A stretch of 59,377 nucleotides of DNA from assembly GCA_015521095.1 (NCBI GenBank), contig WAOU01000041.1:1-59377 (forward strand), written 5' to 3'. The DNA comes from Desulfurococcales archaeon. Lineage in GTDB: Archaea > Thermoproteota > Thermoprotei_A > Sulfolobales > Acidilobaceae. The notes under the pieces were generated by a model. The model saw nothing but the letters and a program-made list of their open reading frames with translations. It did not search any database and was not told the origin of the DNA. Shown one piece after another: positions 17,100 through 23,438 of the stretch; the stretch's first letter is position 1; the number at the start of each line of letters is the position of its first letter. The translations under genes and the position numbers were made by a program.

Positions 17100-17177
17100 T
17101 ATTATCACCCTTCATACAACTATATTTCTCCTGCCTCCAGATACCATCTATCATACTGGAGAGGTTAAAAAGATAGA

Positions 17178-17190
17178 GGCGTTAAACGCC
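17178..17190. promoter_or_regulatory. Perfect palindrome abutting a start codon (possible operator)
   Basis: GGCGTT-A-AACGCC is a perfect 6-bp inverted repeat around A17184. It lies directly before the ATG of the methyltransferase gene at 17191 and in the gap shared with the divergent acidic gene. A TATA-like GTTAAAAAG at 17164-17172 would give a near-leaderless transcript starting around the ATG, placing the palindrome in the core promoter. Confidence 0.35.
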
Positions 17191-18096
17191 ATGATAGAAG
17201 AATACGTTTACGATTTCAAGCCACGGTGCGCCATTGTTATGGCTCCTTGGGAGTTAGAACGTCTTAGGTACACGGTCGAGAAAAGTGAAGCAGTTATGAA
17301 GGCAGGCCATGGATACATGAATATAGGAATAAAGAGGGCTGACAAATATGTGGAGGTTAGAGTCCTAGATGGGACATGTAAAGGTTATGTTGTTAGAATA
17401 GATCCCAGTGTATTTGAGAAAACGGAAATCGATCAGAAGAAAATGTATGTTGTCTCAGATGAGAATGTTTCTGTTGTGGAGATCAGGTCCGGGAAGTACT
17501 ATAAACTACTGCCTACTGTCCCAACGAGCTATCCTTCCTTAGAGATATCAGGGATACACATGCACAGGATATGGAATTCGGATCCAAAACAAGACACTAT
17601 ACAGAAAATACGTGCTGCCAGGATAAGGAGAAACGACATAGTACTCGATACTTGTATGGGGCTTGGATATACAGCGATTTGGAGCGCCAAGCGAGGAGCA
17701 CACCGTGTTTACACAGTGGAGATTGATCCAAATGTTATAGGTATCGCTAAACAGAATCCCTGGAGCTGGGAGCTGGATCGGGACAATATCACGACTATTA
17801 AAGGCGATGTTACTAGACTTATACGCGAGTTTCCCGATAATTTCTTTGATAAAGTTATCCACGATCCTCCAAGGATATCTGCGGAGACAGGAGACCTGTA
17901 TGGTAGCGAATTCTACCGAGAGTTGTACAGGGTACTGAAACCGGGAGGGGTCTTGTTCCATTATACGGGGAACCCTGGGAAAAAGAGGAAAGGGAACTTC
18001 CCGGGCCGAGTAGCGTCTAGGTTAAAGAACGCGGGCTTTTCAAAGGTTCTGATTAGGGTGGAAGAGGCGTTGGGAGTAGTTGCATTTAAGGAGTAA
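17191..18096 (+). CDS. SAM-dependent methyltransferase (COG2521-like, archaeal)
   Basis: The 301-residue protein has an N-terminal beta-rich domain (about 1-115). A Rossmann-fold methyltransferase follows, with motif I LDTCMGLGYTAIWSAKRGA, acidic loop VYTVEIDP, motif IV VIHDPPR and a late RVLKPGGVLFHYTG. The DPPR motif resembles DPPY of amino-methylating enzymes acting on nucleic acid or protein. COG2521 proteins are predicted archaeal methyltransferases with unknown substrate, suggested to act on RNA. The start ATG may be leaderless because a TATA-like box lies only about 25 bases upstream. Confidence 0.82.
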   Translation: MIEEYVYDFKPRCAIVMAPWELERLRYTVEKSEAVMKAGHGYMNIGIKRADKYVEVRVLDGTCKGYVVRIDPSVFEKTEIDQKKMYVVSDENVSVVEIRSGKYYKLLPTVPTSYPSLEISGIHMHRIWNSDPKQDTIQKIRAARIRRNDIVLDTCMGLGYTAIWSAKRGAHRVYTVEIDPNVIGIAKQNPWSWELDRDNITTIKGDVTRLIREFPDNFFDKVIHDPPRISAETGDLYGSEFYRELYRVLKPGGVLFHYTGNPGKKRKGNFPGRVASRLKNAGFSKVLIRVEEALGVVAFKE

Positions 18097-18119
18097 TGGA
18101 GGAAGGATGGTGGTTAGTA

Positions 18120-19286
18120 TTAGTAGGCTCCATGTTGCTTAGTCCATTCCTCGTAGAGTCTTAGCATGTTCTTGTCTACGCTGGGTTTCCGCTTCTTCAG
18201 CACTTCTTCGAAGTCTCTCATGGAAACAGGTCTTGGACCCTTACCTGTCTTGAAGTATTCTCTTATCGTTCGAAGGTGGGCGTCGGTCACAATATCCTTT
18301 ATGTCGCTGGCACTATAGCCTTCTAGTTCCTCGGCTAATTTCTCTATATCTACGTCATCTGCTAAGTGGAGTTTGCCTGTGAGCATTTTGAGTAGTTGTA
18401 TTCTTGCCTCCTTGTCGGGTAGTGGAACGTATATTCTCTTCTGGAATCTTCTAATGAAGGGCTCGTCTAGTTTCCATGGCTTGTTGGTTGCTCCTATCAC
18501 ATACACGTGTATTTTTGATCCCTTGTCCTGGAGTCCGTCCATTTCTTTTAAGAACTGGTTTCTTACTCTTACTTCTCCTCCTACCTCGGTCGAGTGTACT
18601 CCGAGTAGAGCGTCTATTTCGTCGATGAATATTATTACTGGTGTTCCCTCGCCGGCTTTCTTCCGGGCGTATCTGAAGAGTTTTTTGACGTTTTTCTCTC
18701 CTTCACCTAGCCACTTGCTCATGATACCTGCGGCATCCACATATAGGAACTCTCCGTCTACTTCGTTTGCTACAGCGGCAGCTAGCATTGTTTTTCCTGT
18801 TCCTGGCGGTCCGTATAGTAGTATTCCTCTTGGCCATCCAAGTGGGAATAGGTCTGGTTCCTTTATTGGGTATATTATTGATTCTCTTATTGCTTCCTTG
18901 GCGTGTTCTAGTCCTGCTATGTCTTCAAATCGTATTGATGCGCGTGCTCCTACCTCTACGAAATCGGGTAGCTCTGGGTTATCGTTGTTGCCGGGGGGAG
19001 TTGGTCCTGGTTTGAATTCTACTCGGTATTCTTCGTCTTCTTGTGTGCTGATCATGACCATTCGTTTCTCCATTTTCTTTTTCTTGACATAGAGTCTCTG
19101 TAGCTCTCTTCTATAGATGTGGATCATTGGATAGTCTGGGAAGTTCCTAACGATGTTTTCTAGTATTTGTATTGCTTTCTTGAGTTTCTCGTATGCTATA
19201 TCATAGTCGCCGTTCTTTTCTGCCTGTATGTATGCTCTTAGGTATTTTCTATAGTGTGTGCTGAGTTCGTTTACCGCGTGGAACAC
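18120..19286 (-). CDS. cdvC: CdvC, Vps4-like AAA ATPase of the ESCRT-type division system
   Basis: The 388-residue protein has an N-terminal MIT helical bundle (about residues 4-75), a linker with a PTPPG stretch, and an AAA domain with Walker A GPPGTGKT at 159-166, Walker B IIFIDEID at 219-226 and arginine fingers in FIRRFQKRIY. A Vps4-type C-terminal helix region follows. CdvC disassembles ESCRT-III-like CdvB filaments at the division site, binding them through the MIT domain. The start is GTG 19286 with GGTGA upstream, 41 bases after cdvB, so both genes form one operon in the order cdvB-cdvC. Confidence 0.96.
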   Translation of the reverse strand: MFHAVNELSTHYRKYLRAYIQAEKNGDYDIAYEKLKKAIQILENIVRNFPDYPMIHIYRRELQRLYVKKKKMEKRMVMISTQEDEEYRVEFKPGPTPPGNNDNPELPDFVEVGARASIRFEDIAGLEHAKEAIRESIIYPIKEPDLFPLGWPRGILLYGPPGTGKTMLAAAVANEVDGEFLYVDAAGIMSKWLGEGEKNVKKLFRYARKKAGEGTPVIIFIDEIDALLGVHSTEVGGEVRVRNQFLKEMDGLQDKGSKIHVYVIGATNKPWKLDEPFIRRFQKRIYVPLPDKEARIQLLKMLTGKLHLADDVDIEKLAEELEGYSASDIKDIVTDAHLRTIREYFKTGKGPRPVSMRDFEEVLKKRKPSVDKNMLRLYEEWTKQHGAY

Positions 19287-19327
19287 TTTTCTTCACCCCG
19301 GCCCGGCCAGTATTCTCTGTTTTTGTA

Positions 19328-20161
19328 TTAGGCCGGGGTAGCTTCGGCGCCAGCCTTGTTCTTGGTTACTGTTATTACACCCTTAGACGCTAGCCTGTAG
19401 AGTACTTCCTTTACAACTTTTGGTGAGACGCCAAGGTCTCTGGCCGCGGCTTTTAGGCTGATAACGCCGTTTCTAACCTTTATGTAGTCTATTAGTTTAG
19501 CTTCTAGTTCTTCGTAGTCTATTGTCTTCGGGACCTCGGGTACGAGAGCCTCACTCTCTATGTGAGCTTCTTCCATGGCCTGCTTGATTAGGTCTCGTAC
19601 CTCGTTGTCGAATTCAGTTATGCTTAGTTTGCTAGGCATGGTATCTGCTAGGGCTGAAGTGCTCCTGTAGATTTGTGATACGACGTCTCTTGTTGAGTAT
19701 AGTGTAGCCACGAATTCTGGGCTTACGCTCTCGATGTATTCTCCTAGACCCCTGAGTATTGGGTCCATGTATCTGGCTATGGCAGTCACATTGTCGAGAG
19801 TCCTTGCTGTCTCCAGCCTGCTCTCCATGATTGAGAGCAGTTTAATATACGCGATTATTCCCTTGAGTACTTTCTTCTTGAGTACAATATCAGCAGCTAT
19901 GGTCTCAGCAGTGTCTTTATCGTTGTTCTTTAATGCTATTATCATGCTCTCCTTTAACCTGTGGAGGTCGTCGACAAGCTTCCTCTTTAGGCGGTCTAGC
20001 TCTTCTTGGCTCATTTTAAGTCTTGTAAGTAACTCTGTGAACGCCGGAGAGTCCTGTGCTAGGAAGCTCGGGACTCCCGGCTCTTCAACCTCGCCCCATA
20101 CTTCGCCCCAGTCTTTTGCCGCTGGTCTTGAGAATATTCTTCTTATTACGTCTACTACCAT
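19328..20161 (-). CDS. cdvB: CdvB, ESCRT-III-like division protein
   Basis: The 277-residue protein has the Snf7/ESCRT-III helical core (about residues 40-185), a proline-rich MIM2-type motif LVPEVPK at 206-212 that would bind the CdvC MIT domain, and a C-terminal winged-helix domain (about 215-270) typical of the main CdvB, which recruits it to CdvA. It forms constricting filaments at the cell centre. GGAGGTG precedes the ATG. The usual upstream partner cdvA is absent: the next feature beyond the promoter is the divergent 5S rRNA gene. Confidence 0.96.
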   Translation of the reverse strand: MVVDVIRRIFSRPAAKDWGEVWGEVEEPGVPSFLAQDSPAFTELLTRLKMSQEELDRLKRKLVDDLHRLKESMIIALKNNDKDTAETIAADIVLKKKVLKGIIAYIKLLSIMESRLETARTLDNVTAIARYMDPILRGLGEYIESVSPEFVATLYSTRDVVSQIYRSTSALADTMPSKLSITEFDNEVRDLIKQAMEEAHIESEALVPEVPKTIDYEELEAKLIDYIKVRNGVISLKAAARDLGVSPKVVKEVLYRLASKGVITVTKNKAGAEATPA

Positions 20162-20206
20162 TGTAATATGGCACCTCCTAAAGCCTCCGAGTATATCATT
20201 ATAGGC

Positions 20207-20214
20207 CGTATATA
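20207..20214 (-). promoter_or_regulatory. TATA box of the cdvB-cdvC operon
   Basis: The minus strand reads CCTATATACGG, giving a predicted start near 20185 and a leader of about 24 bases that contains GGAGGTG. Confidence 0.5.
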
Positions 20215-20216
20215 GG

Positions 20217-20284
20217 TAATGGGAGTGAGCCCCCGTAACACCGAGTAAATACTTAAGGATCCCATTAGAGACCCACTCCTTAAG
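20217..20284. repeat. Cluster of overlapping inverted repeats between cdvB and 5S rRNA
   Basis: Three perfect inverted repeats interleave: TAATGGGA (20217-20224) with TCCCATTA (20260-20267), GGAGTG (20222-20227) with CACTCC (20274-20279), and CTTAAGG (20252-20258) with CCTTAAG (20278-20284). They cannot all pair at once. They lie between the cdvB TATA box and the 5S TATA box, so they could be protein-binding sites or an unrecognised RNA. Confidence 0.5.
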
Positions 20285-20297
20285 CCAGGGAAAACAA

Positions 20298-20308
20298 TAT
20301 AAACCTGT
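20298..20308 (+). promoter_or_regulatory. Promoter of the 5S rRNA gene
   Basis: TATAAA at 20298-20303 is centred 27 bases before the 5S 5' end, as expected for an archaeal TATA box, and is overlapped by AACCTGT (20302-20308). Confidence 0.75.
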
Positions 20309-20327
20309 TCAAGAACATGAATCTACA

Positions 20328-20455
20328 TGCCTGGCCCGGCCATAGCGGCCGGGTAACACCCGGACTCGTATCGAACCCGGAAGTTAAGCCGGCCGCGTTG
20401 GGGTTCCCAGTGGGGTCCGAGAGGCCCTGCAGGGGCCCCAAGCCGGGGCCAGGCA
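20328..20455 (+). rRNA. rrf: 5S ribosomal RNA
   Basis: The sequence opens TGCCTGGCCCGGCCATAGCG and ends GGGGCCAGGCA, so the two ends pair to form helix I. Between them are the conserved loop words GGGTAACACCCGGACTCGTA and GAACCCGGAAGTTAAGCC of archaeal 5S rRNA. The roughly 128-base length is at the upper end for crenarchaea. The high GC content against an AT-rich background is typical of a hyperthermophile rRNA. It stands alone, without 16S or 23S genes, as is usual in Crenarchaeota. Exact ends may differ by one or two bases. Confidence 0.97.
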
Positions 20456-20561
20456 TTACGTCTTCTCATCCATTACATAATACCACGATGAGTTAACCAC
20501 GTGATTATAGGTAGAGCAGTGTGCTATGTTTGTAGAGAATACATGCTAATTATACTCTAAT

Positions 20562-20568
20562 ATTTAAA
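20562..20568 (+). promoter_or_regulatory. TATA box deciding the ykoE-like start
   Basis: TATTTAAAG places transcription start near 20592, downstream of the possible GTG at 20571. It therefore favours ATG 20610, which has GGTG at 20598-20601. Confidence 0.5.
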
Positions 20569-20609
20569 GTGTGGAAACAATTGTTTCTTGTATAATTGGT
20601 GCACTAATA

Positions 20610-21173
20610 ATGAGCGGAGATAAATCGCTCATTAAAGAATATACAGGAGCAGGCTCATCTAGAAGCTGGACACCAATAGACTTCGCGTATCTCGCGGTTG
20701 TAGCAGTTATCTCGGCAATAATATTCTATGCTGCATGGTACGTGTATGACGCTGCAAAAGCCATAGGTGGGCCAATCTTCGCGAGAATGATCTCATACGG
20801 CTTATGGTTTATAGGAGCGCCCTTTGCAGCTACACTAATAAAGAAGCCATTTTCTGGATTCCTGGGTGAGACGCTAGGAGCGTTGATTGAGTCTTTTATT
20901 CCGACTGCAGGGGGGTTCACTAATCTCGTCTATGGAGCAGTCCAAGGATTGATGAGCGAGATAATATATGCCGTTACGGGATGGAAAAGATATGATGAAA
21001 AAGTAGCGGCGCTCGCGGGGGCAGCCGCAGGGCCGGCAGCCGTTGCGTTAGACGCTATACTATTCGATGCGATTGCTACAACCGGTGTAGTACTAGCCTG
21101 GATAATAGCCGCGGTAATAAGCGGTGCAATATATGGATATATAGTGGCCAGAGTAGTAAAAGCTGTAGCATGA
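20610..21173 (+). CDS. YkoE-like ECF transporter substrate-binding (S) component
   Basis: The protein of about 187 residues has five to six membrane helices. It carries the YkoE pattern: DFAYLAVVAVISAIIFYAAWYVYDAAKA, YGLWFIGAPFAATLI, KPFSGFLGETLGALIES, GGFTNLVYGAVQGLMSEI and GWKRYDEK. YkoE is the membrane S component that captures thiamine or its hydroxymethylpyrimidine precursor for an energy-coupling-factor transporter. The start is set by TATA position and GGTG. The gene is followed 12 bases later by tenA, supporting a thiamine-precursor substrate. No EcfA ATPase or EcfT gene is adjacent; shared modules elsewhere are presumed. Confidence 0.85.
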   Translation: MSGDKSLIKEYTGAGSSRSWTPIDFAYLAVVAVISAIIFYAAWYVYDAAKAIGGPIFARMISYGLWFIGAPFAATLIKKPFSGFLGETLGALIESFIPTAGGFTNLVYGAVQGLMSEIIYAVTGWKRYDEKVAALAGAAAGPAAVALDAILFDAIATTGVVLAWIIAAVISGAIYGYIVARVVKAVA

Positions 21174-21185
21174 GGCGACCCTCAT

Positions 21186-21851
21186 ATGGGGTCCATAACA
21201 CAAATCCTTTTCAGAGACTCAGAATATATATGGAGAAAGATACTCGAGCACCCGTTCGTCAAGGAATTATTTACAGGGTCTCTAAGCCTAGAGAAGTTCA
21301 AGTATTATGTAATGCAGGACTATAATTATCTAATAGCGATGATGAAGACTTTCTCTATTATTGCTTCAAAGGCAGAATACGAAGTTGCGAAACTAGCACT
21401 AGAAATAGCCCATCAAGACGCTACAATAGAAATGGAGAACTATAAAGAACTGTTAAACGAGCTCGGATTAAATCTAAAAGATGTTATAAGAAGAGAACCC
21501 GCCCCCACAAACATATCCTATACCAGCTACATGATTTCAACAGCTCTACTAGAACCCCCGATATATGGCTTAACAGTTACACTTCCCTGTTTCTGGTCAT
21601 ACCAGTACATCGCAGAAAATTATTTGAAAGAAATCGAATCTATAAATAACCAACTATACAGAAAGTGGGCTCTAACTTACGTTTCCAAAGAATACAAAGA
21701 ACTAGTCACTAGTCTCAGAGAGATAATAGATAAACTATATGAATCAAAGGGAGCAGATCTAGAAAAAATGAAACAAATATTTAAAACAGCCAGCAGATTT
21801 GAATACATGTTCTGGGACATGGCCTATAGAATGGAAAAATGGCCCCTCTAA
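21186..21851 (+). CDS. tenA: TenA family aminopyrimidine aminohydrolase (thiaminase II)
   Basis: The 221-residue all-helical protein has TenA active-site features: D45 in MQDYNYLIAM, the nucleophile C135 in LPCFWSYQYIAENYL, and a late glutamate in SRFEYMFWDMAY. It would hydrolyse aminomethyl- or formyl-aminopyrimidine breakdown products of thiamine to hydroxymethylpyrimidine for reuse. It follows the YkoE-like gene by 12 bases in one operon. Length is normal. Confidence 0.92.
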   Translation: MGSITQILFRDSEYIWRKILEHPFVKELFTGSLSLEKFKYYVMQDYNYLIAMMKTFSIIASKAEYEVAKLALEIAHQDATIEMENYKELLNELGLNLKDVIRREPAPTNISYTSYMISTALLEPPIYGLTVTLPCFWSYQYIAENYLKEIESINNQLYRKWALTYVSKEYKELVTSLREIIDKLYESKGADLEKMKQIFKTASRFEYMFWDMAYRMEKWPL

Positions 21852-21879
21852 CAAGGATCTTAAACACTGGATAATGTAA

Positions 21880-23214
21880 TCATTGTCTTTTAAAGAATGA
21901 TACTACGCCTAGCAGTATGACGATAGCAATGCCGATCATGACATAAAGGGTATTGTTCGACTTTGATATAGTAGTTATAGTGGTTATAGTATTTGCGGTT
22001 TCCTCATAAGTGGTCATTGTATGCGAACCTGAGATAATCGTGTCAGAAGCTCCTGTACAAGCACATTCTAGCCTGGATAGAGTATAATTTTGTGTAATGT
22101 TATGGCCTCTACAGTATAGATTTACGGGAGTATCGCTTGGAATTCCTAGTGATAGAAGAGCATTTGACAACACTCTTATGGTATCGTTACAGGTTCGGAT
22201 TTCAGTAGTGACACTGGGCAGCTCTATCTCCAGAAAGCTCTCATTTTTCTCAATAGATAGTTCACTATTGTCGCATAATAATAGGTTCTTGAGCTGTGAT
22301 GATTCGACTTCTCCACTATAATCAAGGCCTAATAGGATAGGTATTCTTGTTCCAGAGAGCATACCTATATGGCCGACGAATTTAAGAGCAGAGAGATAAT
22401 CATTGATAGTCCTGAACTCACCATATATCGTGTCATTAACTGTTATCAAAACTGTTCCGTTCGAGAGGATCATAGCCTCTTCTCCGCTTCCGCCGGTGAT
22501 ATTAGGTGGTGTAGTAGGCCATGCGTATAATGATGCGTTGGTCAATATAATATAGTATGTGTTATTAATTTTCCTTGCCTCGACCTTAGTAATCCTAACA
22601 TTAAAGATATTCTCGAGTTGTTCAACAAATAGTGATATCTGTGAGGAATTCGATAGATACTCGTCTACAGTTTTAAAGTATCCTCCGAAACCAGTGATGT
22701 GTAATTCAGACTGAAGAACGACATTATATAAGTTGCCGGTTATATTGTAATGTCCTTCTACAATGATATGGGATGATGAATTTGCGAGACTCAGATATAT
22801 TACGCCTTTCTCTCTATATTGTGATCCTGCCGCAAATTCATAATTAATATTATATTCTATGTTAGTGTCATTTGCTAGAACTGCTATGAAGTCATGGCTA
22901 AATACTAGATTGCCATTAAATACAAGAGTATTGTTTTCTACACTAGATGTAACCATGATAGAGGAATTATCTAGCATTGTCAATAGGAACGGATTAATTC
23001 CGAGCCTAACGACGGGCCTTACACAATCATTCTCTAAGTATAATTTTACGGTATAATTACTTGGAGTAAGCATAGTCGATACGATGCCGCCTATAGAGGG
23101 GAACTGGAATCCATCAATTGGAGAAGATTGGGAATTAGTAGTTATAGAGGTTGCTGGGACAAGACTTAAAGACATTAGTAGCATTATCATTAATGGGCCT
23201 AGATTTTTTGTCAT
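21880..23214 (-). CDS. Predicted membrane-anchored surface protein, unknown function
   Basis: The 444-residue protein has an N-terminal signal-like helix (LGPLMIMLLMSLSLVPATS), a long extracellular part rich in Asn, Ser and Thr with many N-x-S/T sites, several cysteines near residues 330-390 (LLLCDNS, RTCNDT, NLYCRG, LECACTG), a Ser/Thr-rich stalk, and a C-terminal membrane helix (LYVMIGIAIVILLGVVSFF) ending in KRQ. This is the layout of an archaeal surface-anchored glycoprotein. I recognise no enzymatic or binding domain. It is divergent from the TRAP transporter gene, 224 bases away. Confidence 0.75.
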   Translation of the reverse strand: MTKNLGPLMIMLLMSLSLVPATSITTNSQSSPIDGFQFPSIGGIVSTMLTPSNYTVKLYLENDCVRPVVRLGINPFLLTMLDNSSIMVTSSVENNTLVFNGNLVFSHDFIAVLANDTNIEYNINYEFAAGSQYREKGVIYLSLANSSSHIIVEGHYNITGNLYNVVLQSELHITGFGGYFKTVDEYLSNSSQISLFVEQLENIFNVRITKVEARKINNTYYIILTNASLYAWPTTPPNITGGSGEEAMILSNGTVLITVNDTIYGEFRTINDYLSALKFVGHIGMLSGTRIPILLGLDYSGEVESSQLKNLLLCDNSELSIEKNESFLEIELPSVTTEIRTCNDTIRVLSNALLSLGIPSDTPVNLYCRGHNITQNYTLSRLECACTGASDTIISGSHTMTTYEETANTITTITTISKSNNTLYVMIGIAIVILLGVVSFFKRQ

Positions 23215-23325
23215 TCCGCATATGCCCCTTGACTCATATATGGTATCGGGAACCGATAATTGTTTCTAGGCTATATCTCGGCGTTATTCGTATCTGTTAC
23301 TAGTATAAAGTACTTCCAAATTAAG

Positions 23326-23342
23326 ATATTTAAAGAACCTGT
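23326..23342 (+). promoter_or_regulatory. Promoter of the TRAP transporter gene
   Basis: ATATTTAAAGAACCTGT is a TATA box followed at once by AACCTGT. The predicted start near 23357 leaves an unusually long leader of about 80 bases before the ATG at 23439. Confidence 0.5.
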
Positions 23343-23438
23343 TTCTATAACCACTTGAAGTATTCGTGTAACCTGCCTCATGCAAATTACAATTTAGCTA
23401 TCTCAAACTAGAGGATCGAAGAAGTAGGTGGATGCAAC

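Noticed and set aside
16898..17176. Leu/Pro-rich reading frame on the plus strand over the acidic gene
   Set aside because: It is the shadow of a glutamate-rich tract, has no ribosome-binding site and overlaps the methylthiotransferase stop.
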